Positions 1 through 9,711 of a DNA stretch of 64,000 bases are shown here, in pieces. The DNA is taken from NCBI RefSeq assembly GCF_007992195.1, contig NZ_BJZU01000068.1, forward strand, positions 1 through 64,000, written 5' to 3'. The notes beneath the pieces are model-generated. The model was not told where the DNA came from and made no database searches. It worked only from the letters and a program-made list of their open reading frames with translations. Made by a program: the position numbers and the translations under genes. This DNA is from Methylobacterium oxalidis. Its GTDB lineage: Bacteria > Pseudomonadota > Alphaproteobacteria > Rhizobiales > Beijerinckiaceae. Every line of letters starts with the position of its first letter. Position 1 is the stretch's first letter.

Positions 1-21
1 CCCTGAGGCGGGCCGCACGGC

Positions 22-106
22 TCGGACCTTCGGCGAACGGGCGGGGCCGCGGATCGGACCAAGGTCCGAGGCGGCCTCGGACCATCAGAGCCCAGTTCGC
101 CGGACC
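22..106. repeat. Cluster of TCGGACC / GGTCCGA inverted repeats upstream of the giant peroxidase gene
   Basis: TCGGACC occurs at 22-28, 54-60 and 77-83, and its complement GGTCCGA at 63-69. The pair 54-60/63-69 is separated by AA. GGTCCGAGG at 63-71 and CCTCGGACC at 75-83 form a perfect 9-bp inverted repeat with a 3-nt spacer. CGGACCTTCG occurs at both 23-32 and 101-110. The cluster ends about 90 bp before the chosen start at 196, so it could be a regulator site or a leader RNA hairpin. The repeats are visible directly; their function is inferred. Confidence 0.4.
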
Positions 107-195
107 TTCGCATGTATTGGGCGGGCTGGAGCCCGTGGAACACTCCCCTCAGCGCGAAGGAAGAGCGGATCTTCCGAAGTAACGGAGGGGCTGTC

Positions 196-3100
196 ATGGG
201 CGTCGAGTTCAACCGCACCGACCTGGAGTTCGTTCTCACGCAGATCGAGATGGCGGAGGCCGGGCAGGACCCCGTCAACCCGCACCTGACCTTCGGCCTG
301 CGGCACGTCGACGGCACGGACAACAGCGTGGTCGCGGGCCAGCCCCTCTACGGCTCGGTCGACCAGCCCTTCCCGCGGCTCACGAACCCGGTCTTCCAGA
401 GCGCCGACCCCTCGGCGTTCGGCCCCCCCGGCGGTCCGGCGACCTCCTACGCCAGCACGGCCGGCAACGTGTTCGACGCCGACCCGCGCATCATCAGCAA
501 CCTGATCTCCGACCAGTCGCTGAACAACAACGCGGCCGTGGTCGCCGCCCTGAAGCTCACGGGCTCGCAGGACCCGGACGCCGACGCCGCCCGGGTGGCC
601 ACCGCCTGGGCGGCCGTGAAGGCGGCCAAGGCCGGCACCGACGCGGCCCTCCTCGTCCAGAAGAACGCGGACCTCGCCGCGCTCATCGCCGAGCTCGGCC
701 TCAAGGTCGAGAACGGCAGCCTCTACATCGAGAACGTGACGCCGGATGCCGGGCTCTCGGCGCCGTTCAACACGCTCTTCACCCTGTTCGGCCAGTTCTT
801 CGACCACGGCCTCGACCTGATCGCCAAGAGCAGCGCCAGCGGCACGGTCTTCATCCCGCTCAAGCCCGACGACCCGCTCTACGTGCCGGGCGCGCAGACG
901 AACTTCATGGTGCTGACCCGCGCGGCCAACCAGCCGGGGCCCGACAAGATTCTCGGCACGGCCGACGACGTCCACCAGAACACCAACCAGGTCACGCCCT
1001 TCGTCGACCAGAACCAGACCTACACCTCCCACCCCTCGCATCAGGTCTTCCTGCGCGAGTACATGACCGGCTCGGACGGACGGCTGCACGCCACCGGCCG
1101 CCTGCTCGAGGGGAAGACCGGCGGCGAGCCGACCTGGGCCGACGTGAAGGCCAACGCCCTCAAGCTCGGGATCCTGCTCTCCGACGAGGACGTGAACAAC
1201 ATCCCGCTCCTGGCCACCGACGCCTACGGCAACTTCATCCCGGACCCGGTCACCGGCGGCGTGCAGGTCGTCTTCAAGGGCGCGGACGGGATCGCCGGCA
1301 CCGCGGACGACGTGCTGCGCTCCGGCACGCCGCAGAGCCCGGTCTCGACCGTGGGCGCGGTCCGCACCGGCCACCAGTTCCTCAACGACATGGCCTTCGG
1401 CGCCGCCCCGAGCGACCCGGAGGCGCCCGGCACCCATCTCAACCCCGATGCCGACACGATGGCGGGCGGCCCGCCCCCGGCCACCGGAACCTACGACAAC
1501 GAGCTCCTCGACGCGCACTACATCGCGGGCGACGGGCGCGCCAACGAGAATTTCGGCCTCACCGCCATCCACGAGATCTTCCACGACGAGCACAACCGGC
1601 TCGTCCAGCAGGTCAAGGACCTCGTGACGAAGGAGCTCGTGGAGAACGGCGACACCGCCTTCGCGAGCCACTGGGTGCTCGACGGCGCCGACCTCTCGGA
1701 CGGCATCCAGGACAACGAGTGGAACGGCGAGCGCCTGTTCCAGGCCGCCAAGTTCGGCACCGAGACGCAGTACCAGCACCTCGTCTTCGAGGAGTTCGCC
1801 CGCAAGGTCTCGCCGGCCATCCACCTGTTCGGCAACACCAACGTCCATCTCGACGCGGCCATCACCTCCGAGTTCGCCAACGCGGTCTACCGCTTCGGGC
1901 ACTCGATGCTCGACGAGGACCTCAACGTCTACACGCTCCAGGGCAAGTACCTCGACGCGAACGGCAAGCCGACCGACGCGGTCACCGGCACGCTGAACCC
2001 GCTCGCGGGCACGCCGCTCCTCGACGCGTCGGGCAAGCCGGTGCTGAACGCGGTCGGCCTCATCCAGGCCTTCACGAACCCGCTGGCCTTCGCCGCCATG
2101 GGCACGGACGCGGCGGGCCAGGTCGCCCTCGGCACGCTCAACCAGGCCGGCAACGAGATCGACGAGTTCGTCACGGGCGCGCTGCGCAACAACCTGCTCG
2201 GCCTGCCCCTCGACCTCGCCGCGCTCAACATCGCCCGCGGCCGCGAGACCGGCGTGGCGCCGCTCAACCTCGTGCGCAACCAGATCTACGCGCAGACCCA
2301 CGATTCGTCGGTCAAGCCCTACGAGAGCTGGACCGAGTTCGGCCAGTACCTCAAGCACGACGCCTCGCTGGTCAACTTCCTGGCGGCCTACGGCACCCAC
2401 TCCTCGATCCTCGGCGCGACGACGCTCGACGCGAAGCGCGTCGCGGCGCTCGCCCTGATCGAGCACGGCAAGGACGGGTATTCCGGCGGCGGCCTGACGG
2501 CCGCGGAGATCAAGGACGCCCACGATTTCATGCACAGCATGGGCGCCTACGCGAACATCACCGACCCGGCGGCGCTGAAGGACAACGGCAACGCGCTGCA
2601 CGACGCCAGCGGCGCGATCCCCTTCTGGAGCACGGGCAGCATCACCGGCCTCGATCAGGTCGATCTCTGGATCGGGGGCCTGGCCGAGAAGCAGAACCTG
2701 TTCGGCGGCCTGCTCGGCTCGACCTTCGACTACATCTTCCGCATCCAGCTGGAGAACCTGCAGGACGGCGACCGGCTCTACTACCTGCCGCGCCTCGAAG
2801 GCACGCACTTCCTCGGCGAGATCGAGAACAACGCGTTCGCCGAGATGATCATGCACAATCTCGGCACCAAGCACATGAGCGCGAGCGTGTTCCTCACGCC
2901 CGAGTTCACGGTCGAGGCCAGCGCCGTCAACCCGGACGACGTCTCGACCTGGACACGCAACGAGAGCGGCAAGCTGATGATCGAGGCGAGCTGGGTGCTC
3001 GACGATCACGGCAACCACGTGAAGGGCTCGGACGGGGCCGACGTCAAGTCGATCCACTTCCTCGGCGAGGACAACTTCTTCGGCAACACGATGGTGCTCG

Positions 3101-6100
3101 GCGGCACCGAGCACGACGACCACCTGTTCGCCGGCAACGCCGACGACGACACCGTCTACGGCGACGGCGGCAACGACGTCATCGACGGCGGCAACGGCAA
3201 CGACTTCCTCTACGGGGGCGCCGGCGACGACCGCATCACCGACACGGCCGGCGACGACACCATCCACGGCGATGCCGGCGACGACTGGATCGACGGCGGC
3301 ATCGGCGACGACATCATCTTCGGCAACGACGGCAACGACACCCTGTCGGGCGGCAAGGGCATCGACGACATCCAGGGCGGCCAGGGCAACGACGTCATCT
3401 ACGGCGGCGAGAACGACGACGAGATCCAGGGCAACGAGGGCGACGACTGGATCGAGGGCGGCCAGGGCGGCGACCTCCTGGTGGGCGATGCGGGCGCGCC
3501 GACCGGCCAGCTCCCGCTCTACGGCGCCGACGACGTCCTGATCGGCGGCACCTGGCTGCCGACCGGGCCGGACGGCCACCCCGTCACCGGGCCCGGCACC
3601 GACGTCGCGGCCAACGGCGGCGACCGCATGCAGGGCTTCAGCGGCGACGACATCATGATCGGCGGCGGCGGCTTCAACCGCTTCGAGGGCCGCAACGGCT
3701 TCGACTGGGCCTCCTACGAGTTCGACCGGCTCGGCGTCTCGGTCGACATGAACATCAAGGACTTCATCCTCGATTCCCCGCCGCTCTCCCCCGACGCGAT
3801 CCGCGACCGCTTCATCGAGACGGAGGGCCTCAGCGGCTCGTCCTACGACGACGTCCTGCAGGGCACGAACGACGCGGTCGCCGACCCGACGAACGAGCTC
3901 AACAACATCACGCTGATCACCGGGCTCGACACGTTCTTCTCGCCCGACGCGCCGGTCCACTTCTCGGGCGGCAACATCATCCTGGGCGGCGGCGGCAGCG
4001 ACCGCATCGAGGGCCGGGCCGGCAACGACATCATCGACGGCGACGCCTACCTGCACGTCCGCCGGGAGGGCGGCCAGATCGTCCGCGAGATCCTCGACGG
4101 CGGCCGGCCGAACGACGTCGACACCGCCGTCTACTCCGACATCGCGGCCAATTACGTCATCGGCGCCCGCACGGCGGACGGCCGCGGCTGGGACGGCCTC
4201 GACGCCGAGGGCTTCTTCTCCGTCGTGCACGTCACGGTGGGCGGCGGGGGCGGCGGCGGGGCGGCGGGCGGCGGCGGGGTGAACCCGGTCGTCGACGACG
4301 GCGCCGACAAGCTGCGCAACATCGAGCGCCTGGAGTTCCAGGACGGCGTCCACAGCGTCGGCGAGTTCGTCCCGACCACGCCGGTCAAGAACCAGATGCC
4401 GTTCGGCACCGTCGAGATCGGAGGCAACCCCGTCATCGGGACGGTCCTGACGGCGACGAACTCGCTCCTCGACTTCGACGCCATCGGCTCGACCAACCCG
4501 GCGGCCTCCGTCGTGCCGACGGTCACCTACCAGTGGGAGTACCTCGATCCGGCCCGCGGCGAGTGGGTGCCGATCACGGGAGCCACCGGCGCCGAGTACA
4601 AGGTCTCCGCCTTCGTCGTCGGGCAGGCGCTGCGCGTCACGGCCTCCTTCGTCGACGCCCTCGGCTACCGCGAGCACGTCGCCTCGGCCCAGACCGGCGT
4701 CGTCACCACGCCGCCGAACGTCAACACGGCGCCCTTCGTGGTGCCGCAGCAGGGCCAGGTCGGCCTGCCCGACACCAGCGTCCTCGAGAAGGGCGCGGTC
4801 AACCTCTACCTGCCCGTCACGACCGTGTTCGGCGACGCGCAGACGCCGGCGGCGCAGCTCACCTACACGGTCACGCTGGCCAACGGCCACCCGCTCTCCG
4901 AGATCGGGCTCAAGGTCGAGAACCTCGTCGCCCAGAACGGGTCGCTGCGCATCACCGGCACCCTCGCGGCGAGCGTCACCGGGCCCGTCGACCTCAAGGT
5001 CAGCGCCACCGATCTCGGGCCGGGCACCCCGCTCACGGTCACCGACATCTTCCGCCTGAACGTGGTCCACCCGACCCCCGGCTCGCAGGCCGTGATCAAC
5101 GGCTCGCTACAGGACGGCTACATCGCCGGCGCCACCCTGTTCATGGACTCGAACGGCGACGGCTTCCGCCAGAGCTTCGAGGCGCAGGCTACCACCGACG
5201 CCACCGGCCACTTCACCCTGGTCGGCAAGCCCGGCACGCTCATCGCGACGGGCGGGAACGGCGCCGTCGACACCGCCACCAACCTCGCCTTCAACGGCAC
5301 CTTCAAGGCCCCCACCGGCTCCCTCGTCATCACCCCCCTCACCACGATCCTCGTGGAGCTGATGGGGCTCGGCGCGAGCCTCACGGGCGCCCAGAACCAG
5401 CTCCGCTCGGCGCTGAGCCTCGCCTCGGGCGTCGACGTCACGCAGATCGACCCGATCGCCACGGTGATGGATCCGGAGGCGTCGCCGGCCGACAAGGCGC
5501 TCGCCGAGCACCTCATCGTCACGGCCTCGCAGATCCTCGACACGGTCGCGATCCTGCAGGCCGCCTCCCCCTTCGGAAACCCGATGGGCGGCATCGTGTC
5601 GATGATCGCGTCCGGCGAGCCCTTCGACCTCGCGAACCCCGCCACCGTGGCGGCCCTCGTCGCGCAGGCCGGCTTCTTCCCGCCCTTCTCGACCGAGGTC
5701 GAGGCGCTCCTCAACGCCCATAACGGTCTCGTCTCTGCCCAGGCCGCATCGGGCGACGGCCTCGACTTCCTGGTCGGCGTCGCGGCGGTGAACCGGGTCG
5801 CGCAGGGCGCGGCCTCCGAGGGCCTCGCCGGCTCCTACGGCGCCGAGGAGATTGCGGGCCTGCTCCAGAAGTTCACCGGCCCCGGCCTCGCCGAGCAGGT
5901 GGGCTTCGCCAAGCACCATGTCGGCGACGTCGACGGCAACGGCCATGTCGAGGGCGACGGCGACGAGACGCCGCCCGGCCTCGCCATTACCTCGGCCGTC
6001 GAGCCTGAGGGCGCCGGCAAGCGCACCATCTCCGGCACGGCCGGGCTCGACGATGCCGGGATCACCGTGCACATCCTCGACAACGGCACCGAGATCGGCA

Positions 6101-9093
6101 CCGCCATCGTCGACGGCACGGGCCACTGGAGCGTCGAGGTCGAGATCGCCGGCGGCGGCGAGCACCGCATCGTCGCCTCGGGCACCGACGCCGCCGGCAA
6201 TACCGGCCAGAGCCAGCCCGTCACCGTCATGGTGGACGGGACGCCGCCCGCGGCGCCGAGCGTCGCCCTCGACCACGACACCGGCGCCTCGGCCGAGGAC
6301 CGAGTCACGAGCGATCCCGAGATCGCGGTGACGCGGGCCGAGTCCGGCGGCACGCTGAGCTACAGCATCGACGGCCACGACTACGCGGCGGCCTACGACG
6401 AGAGCGAGCTGACGGACGGCGAGCACACCGTGCGGGTCCGGCATACGGACGCGGCCGGCAACGTCTCGGAGGCCGGCACCCTCACCTTCACCCTCGACCG
6501 CACCGCCCCCGCGGCCCCGGGCCTCGCCCTGGCGCACGACACCGGCACGGCGGGCGACAAGGCGACCTCGGACGCGACCCTCCTGCTCGCGCCGGCGGAG
6601 ACCGGCGGCAGCTACGCCTACAGCGTGGACGGGGGTGACTACGCCGGCAGCTACGATCCGGCGGCGCTCGGCAACGGAGAGCACACCGTCTCGGTCAAGC
6701 ACACCGACGCGGCGGGCAACGTCTCCGAGGCGGCCTCGCTGACCTTCACGGTCGACCGGGCGGCCCCCGCCGCCCCGACCCTGGCGCTCGCCCACGACAC
6801 CGGCACGGCCGGGGACGGGCTGACGCAGGATGCGGGCCTGATCGTCGGCGGGACCGAGATCGGCGCAACCCTGAGTTACAAGGTCGACGGAAAAGCCGTC
6901 GACGCCTACGACCCCGCGGCCCTCCTGGACGGGCGGCACACGGTCTCGGTGACGCAGACCGACGCGACGGGCAACGTCTCGGAGGCCGCCGCCCTCAGCT
7001 TCACCCTCGACCGGGCGGCACCGGGTGCGCCGACCATCACCCTCGCCAACGACACCGGAATCGCGGGCGACAGGCTCACCCGGGACGCGAGCCTCGCGAT
7101 CATTCCGACCGAGTCCGGCGGAACCGACACGTACAGCGTAGATGGCGGTGCCTACAGCGGAATTTACGCTCCGGGCAGCCTCGCGGACGGCCAGCACACC
7201 ATCGCGGTGAAGCACACCGACGCGGCCGGAAACACCTCCGAGGCGGGTCATCTGACCATCACCCTCGATACGGCAGCTCCCGCGATCCCGACGCTCGCGC
7301 TCGCCAACGACACCGGCACCGCGGGCGACCGCATCACCGGCGACCCGCGGCTCGTCGCGACGGGCGCCGAGGCCGGCGGCAGCTTCAGCTACAGCGTCGA
7401 CGGCAAGGCCTACGGCGCCTACGACCCGGCGAGCCTCGCGGACGGCCAGCACACCGTCTCGGTCAAGCACACCGACGCCGCCGGCAACGTCTCGGCCGCG
7501 CGCTCCCTGACCTTCACCCTCGACACCACCGCCCCCGGGGCCCCGGCGCTGGCGCTCGCCAACGACACCGGCGCCTCCCAGACCGACCGCATCACCAGCG
7601 ACGCCCGCGTCACGGCGACGGCCTCGCAGCCCGGCGCCACCCTGAGCTACAGCCTCGACGGCGCCGCCTTCGGGAGCAACTACGACCCGGCCTCGCTCCC
7701 GGACGGCAGCCACACGCTGGCGGTGCGCCAGACGGACAGCGCCGGCAACACCTCCGCCCCGGCCTTCCTCACCTTCACGCTCGACCGCGGCGCGCCGCAG
7801 GCCCCCGCCGTCACCCTCGCCGACGACACCGGCCTCGCCGGCGACGGCATCACCCGGGACGGCCATCTCTCGGCGACGCCCGCGGAGGCCGGCGGCACCC
7901 TCGCCTACGTCGTGGACGGCAAGGTGTCGGCGACCTACGACCCCGCCACCCTCGGCGACGGCCAGCACAGCGTGGCGCTCCGCTACACCGACGCGGCGGG
8001 CAATGCCGCGACCTCGGCGCCCGTCAGCTTCACCCTCGACACCACCGCGCCGACACTCTCCGTGGAGATCTCCGGCTCCGGTCACACCGTCGGCCACACG
8101 GTCTCCGGGACGATCGGACCGGCGGATGCGGGCGCCGTCATCACCGTCCGGGACGGGTCCGCCGTCCTCGGCACGGTCACGGCGGACGCGGCCGGCACCT
8201 GGAGCCTGCCCGTCCTGATGACGGAGGACGGCCCCGGCCACCACTACGCCCTCACCGCCACCGCCACCGACGCGGCCGGCAATGTCGGCCACAGCGAGAG
8301 CTTCGTGTTCGACCTCGATTTCTCGGGCAATCGCGACCTGTTCTGCACGGTCGGCCACGACATGCGGAGCTTCGAGGGACAGGTCTACGCCCTCTACGAC
8401 GCCATCCTCGACCGGGCGCCCGACGCTGCCGGGCTCGAGGGTTGGGTCGGCGCGATGCGGAGCGGCATGAGCCTTCGGGATGTCGCGGACGCCTTCCTCC
8501 ACTCCGCGGAGGCGCAGGCGAAGTTCGGCGGCCTCGACGATCGCGGCTTCGTCGGGCACCTCTACGAGACCGCCCTGCACCGCTCCGGCGAGGCGGCCGG
8601 CCTCGATACCTGGACCGGCGCCCTCGGCCACGGCGCGAGCCGCGCCGACGTCGCCCTCGGCTTTGCCCTCTCCGGAGAGAACGTCGCCGGCCTGCAGGCG
8701 GCGCTCGGTTCGGGTATCTACGTCGACGACCACGCGGCGACCGACGCGGCCCGGCTCTACTACGCCCTCCTCGACCGCGCGCCGGACGCGGCCGGCCTCC
8801 AGTCCTGGACGCAGGCGCTCAAGGGCGGCCTGTCCGAAGCCGGCATGGCGCAGGCCTTCCTCGGCTCGGGCGAGTATCAGGGCAAGCACGCCGGCCTGTC
8901 CGACGCGGCCTTTATCGATATGCTCTACGAGAACGCGCTCGGCCGCCACGCCGAGACGGCGGGCCTCGCGAACTGGACGTCAGCCCTCGGGCACGGGGCG
9001 ACGCGGGCGGAGGTCGCGCTCGGGATCGCGCAGAGCGAGGAGGCGCACCACCACCTCGCCGGGCACATCGAGCAGGGCTGGCACCTCGTCTGA
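196..9093 (+). CDS. Giant secreted haem peroxidase with RTX, Ig-like and DUF4214 domains
   Basis: A protein of about 2965 aa. The N-terminal part (about residues 1-900) is an animal-type haem peroxidase: the GQFFDHGLD motif gives a distal His near residue 204, and YRFGHSM gives a proximal His near residue 569. RTX nonapeptides (GGxGxDxxx type) follow at about residues 975-1100, with weaker ones to about 1290, which indicates calcium binding and type I secretion. After a Gly-rich linker come Ig-like/cadherin-like modules, then seven tandem repeats of about 86 aa starting with APxxPxLALAxDTG (6235-8045), one more Ig-like module, and C-terminal DUF4214-type segments (ILDRAPDAAG, LLDRAPDAAG). There is no N-terminal signal peptide, as expected for type I export. 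ATG at 196 is preferred over 112 because GGAGGGG lies just before it. No type I secretion genes are in the window. The substrate is unknown. Confidence 0.9.
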   Translation: MGVEFNRTDLEFVLTQIEMAEAGQDPVNPHLTFGLRHVDGTDNSVVAGQPLYGSVDQPFPRLTNPVFQSADPSAFGPPGGPATSYASTAGNVFDADPRIISNLISDQSLNNNAAVVAALKLTGSQDPDADAARVATAWAAVKAAKAGTDAALLVQKNADLAALIAELGLKVENGSLYIENVTPDAGLSAPFNTLFTLFGQFFDHGLDLIAKSSASGTVFIPLKPDDPLYVPGAQTNFMVLTRAANQPGPDKILGTADDVHQNTNQVTPFVDQNQTYTSHPSHQVFLREYMTGSDGRLHATGRLLEGKTGGEPTWADVKANALKLGILLSDEDVNNIPLLATDAYGNFIPDPVTGGVQVVFKGADGIAGTADDVLRSGTPQSPVSTVGAVRTGHQFLNDMAFGAAPSDPEAPGTHLNPDADTMAGGPPPATGTYDNELLDAHYIAGDGRANENFGLTAIHEIFHDEHNRLVQQVKDLVTKELVENGDTAFASHWVLDGADLSDGIQDNEWNGERLFQAAKFGTETQYQHLVFEEFARKVSPAIHLFGNTNVHLDAAITSEFANAVYRFGHSMLDEDLNVYTLQGKYLDANGKPTDAVTGTLNPLAGTPLLDASGKPVLNAVGLIQAFTNPLAFAAMGTDAAGQVALGTLNQAGNEIDEFVTGALRNNLLGLPLDLAALNIARGRETGVAPLNLVRNQIYAQTHDSSVKPYESWTEFGQYLKHDASLVNFLAAYGTHSSILGATTLDAKRVAALALIEHGKDGYSGGGLTAAEIKDAHDFMHSMGAYANITDPAALKDNGNALHDASGAIPFWSTGSITGLDQVDLWIGGLAEKQNLFGGLLGSTFDYIFRIQLENLQDGDRLYYLPRLEGTHFLGEIENNAFAEMIMHNLGTKHMSASVFLTPEFTVEASAVNPDDVSTWTRNESGKLMIEASWVLDDHGNHVKGSDGADVKSIHFLGEDNFFGNTMVLGGTEHDDHLFAGNADDDTVYGDGGNDVIDGGNGNDFLYGGAGDDRITDTAGDDTIHGDAGDDWIDGGIGDDIIFGNDGNDTLSGGKGIDDIQGGQGNDVIYGGENDDEIQGNEGDDWIEGGQGGDLLVGDAGAPTGQLPLYGADDVLIGGTWLPTGPDGHPVTGPGTDVAANGGDRMQGFSGDDIMIGGGGFNRFEGRNGFDWASYEFDRLGVSVDMNIKDFILDSPPLSPDAIRDRFIETEGLSGSSYDDVLQGTNDAVADPTNELNNITLITGLDTFFSPDAPVHFSGGNIILGGGGSDRIEGRAGNDIIDGDAYLHVRREGGQIVREILDGGRPNDVDTAVYSDIAANYVIGARTADGRGWDGLDAEGFFSVVHVTVGGGGGGGAAGGGGVNPVVDDGADKLRNIERLEFQDGVHSVGEFVPTTPVKNQMPFGTVEIGGNPVIGTVLTATNSLLDFDAIGSTNPAASVVPTVTYQWEYLDPARGEWVPITGATGAEYKVSAFVVGQALRVTASFVDALGYREHVASAQTGVVTTPPNVNTAPFVVPQQGQVGLPDTSVLEKGAVNLYLPVTTVFGDAQTPAAQLTYTVTLANGHPLSEIGLKVENLVAQNGSLRITGTLAASVTGPVDLKVSATDLGPGTPLTVTDIFRLNVVHPTPGSQAVINGSLQDGYIAGATLFMDSNGDGFRQSFEAQATTDATGHFTLVGKPGTLIATGGNGAVDTATNLAFNGTFKAPTGSLVITPLTTILVELMGLGASLTGAQNQLRSALSLASGVDVTQIDPIATVMDPEASPADKALAEHLIVTASQILDTVAILQAASPFGNPMGGIVSMIASGEPFDLANPATVAALVAQAGFFPPFSTEVEALLNAHNGLVSAQAASGDGLDFLVGVAAVNRVAQGAASEGLAGSYGAEEIAGLLQKFTGPGLAEQVGFAKHHVGDVDGNGHVEGDGDETPPGLAITSAVEPEGAGKRTISGTAGLDDAGITVHILDNGTEIGTAIVDGTGHWSVEVEIAGGGEHRIVASGTDAAGNTGQSQPVTVMVDGTPPAAPSVALDHDTGASAEDRVTSDPEIAVTRAESGGTLSYSIDGHDYAAAYDESELTDGEHTVRVRHTDAAGNVSEAGTLTFTLDRTAPAAPGLALAHDTGTAGDKATSDATLLLAPAETGGSYAYSVDGGDYAGSYDPAALGNGEHTVSVKHTDAAGNVSEAASLTFTVDRAAPAAPTLALAHDTGTAGDGLTQDAGLIVGGTEIGATLSYKVDGKAVDAYDPAALLDGRHTVSVTQTDATGNVSEAAALSFTLDRAAPGAPTITLANDTGIAGDRLTRDASLAIIPTESGGTDTYSVDGGAYSGIYAPGSLADGQHTIAVKHTDAAGNTSEAGHLTITLDTAAPAIPTLALANDTGTAGDRITGDPRLVATGAEAGGSFSYSVDGKAYGAYDPASLADGQHTVSVKHTDAAGNVSAARSLTFTLDTTAPGAPALALANDTGASQTDRITSDARVTATASQPGATLSYSLDGAAFGSNYDPASLPDGSHTLAVRQTDSAGNTSAPAFLTFTLDRGAPQAPAVTLADDTGLAGDGITRDGHLSATPAEAGGTLAYVVDGKVSATYDPATLGDGQHSVALRYTDAAGNAATSAPVSFTLDTTAPTLSVEISGSGHTVGHTVSGTIGPADAGAVITVRDGSAVLGTVTADAAGTWSLPVLMTEDGPGHHYALTATATDAAGNVGHSESFVFDLDFSGNRDLFCTVGHDMRSFEGQVYALYDAILDRAPDAAGLEGWVGAMRSGMSLRDVADAFLHSAEAQAKFGGLDDRGFVGHLYETALHRSGEAAGLDTWTGALGHGASRADVALGFALSGENVAGLQAALGSGIYVDDHAATDAARLYYALLDRAPDAAGLQSWTQALKGGLSEAGMAQAFLGSGEYQGKHAGLSDAAFIDMLYENALGRHAETAGLANWTSALGHGATRAEVALGIAQSEEAHHHLAGHIEQGWHLV
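6235..8045 (+). repeat. Seven tandem Ig-like modules of about 258 bp inside the peroxidase gene
   Basis: Units begin near 6235, 6500, 6757, 7012, 7270, 7528 and 7788. Each encodes a segment opening with APxxPxLALAxDTG, with an internal YDPAxLxDGxHTVxVxxTDAAGN and closing in LTFTLD. They are diverged rather than identical. They probably act as a rigid extension or adhesive stalk between the enzyme and the C-terminal DUF4214 region. Such arrays vary in copy number by recombination. Confidence 0.85.
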
Positions 9094-9113
9094 TCTCCTG
9101 TGCCCCGATCCTG

Positions 9114-9139
9114 ACGGCCGGGCCCTGCGCCCGGCCGTT
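9114..9139 (+). terminator. Hairpin after the peroxidase gene
   Basis: ACGGCCGGGC (9114-9123) and GCCCGGCCGT (9129-9138) form a perfect 10-bp stem around a 5-nt loop, 20 nt after the peroxidase stop codon. Only two T residues follow, so it is not a classical U-tract terminator, but its position fits transcript ending or 3' end protection. Confidence 0.5.
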
Positions 9140-9246
9140 GCCGTCCGGCAACCCTGTCGACGGCGCAAGCTCGACCGCTCGACCCGCCGGCCGTTCCGCG
9201 GCATTCTGCCCGCGCCGCCTCGTGCGCCGGATCTGGGAGACACTCG

Positions 9247-9702
9247 ATGGAACGCCGTGATTTCATGACCGCGATCGGGGCCGCGGCGGCCTTCGGCGCC
9301 GTCGGCTCGGCCAGGGCGCACGAGACGGGTCACGACCATGCCGGGCACGGAGCTGCCGGCCACGAGCACCCGCCGAAGTACAAGGCCCTCTCGGAGGCGA
9401 GCGCGCACTGCGTCTCGACGGGCAACAACTGCCTGCGCCACTGCTTCGGCATGCTGGCGATGAAGGACACCAGCATGGCCTCCTGCACGGCCTCGGTCCA
9501 CGATCTCGTCCAGGCCTGCACGGCACTGGAGGCGCTGGCCGCCGTCAACTCGCCGCACACGGCCGTGCTCGCCAAGGCGGTGGGCGAGATCTGCACCGCC
9601 TGCGGCAAGGAGTGCGACAAGTTCCCCGACATCGCCGAGTGCAAGGCCTGCGCCGCCTCCTGCCGGGCCTGCGCCGAGGAGTGCCGCAAGCTCGCGGCCT
9701 GA
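9247..9702 (+). CDS. Tat-exported four-helix Cys-rich copper-binding protein (Csp / DUF326 type)
   Basis: A 151-aa protein. It opens with a twin-arginine signal (ERRDFMTAIG, then a short Ala-rich hydrophobic stretch ending SARA), so it should be exported folded. A His-rich segment follows (HETGHDHAGHGAAGHEH). The body carries Cys residues spaced along predicted helices (HCVSTGNNCLRHC, CTACGKECDKF, CKACAASCRACAEEC), the pattern of copper storage protein Csp1 and the four-helix ferredoxin-like DUF326 family, in which a four-helix bundle holds many Cu(I) ions through thiolates. It converges with the heavy-metal RND pump gene, with 9 bp between the stop codons, which suggests a metal handling neighbourhood. 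Copper as the ligand is inferred from family. Confidence 0.85.
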   Translation: MERRDFMTAIGAAAAFGAVGSARAHETGHDHAGHGAAGHEHPPKYKALSEASAHCVSTGNNCLRHCFGMLAMKDTSMASCTASVHDLVQACTALEALAAVNSPHTAVLAKAVGEICTACGKECDKFPDIAECKACAASCRACAEECRKLAA

Positions 9703-9711
9703 ACCTCCCCT

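Noticed and set aside
3121-3495. CRISPR-like repetition in the peroxidase gene
   Set aside because: The short repeats are in frame and encode RTX nonapeptides (GGxGxD), not spacers and repeats.
85-5070. A 1661-codon open frame antisense to the peroxidase gene
   Set aside because: Its product is a run of Val, Ala, Arg, Asp and Glu without domain resemblance; such frames arise because high third-position GC removes stop codons on the opposite strand.
5107-8949. A 1280-codon open frame antisense to the Ig-like repeats
   Set aside because: Repeats in it simply mirror the repeats of the sense gene; no start context or family match.
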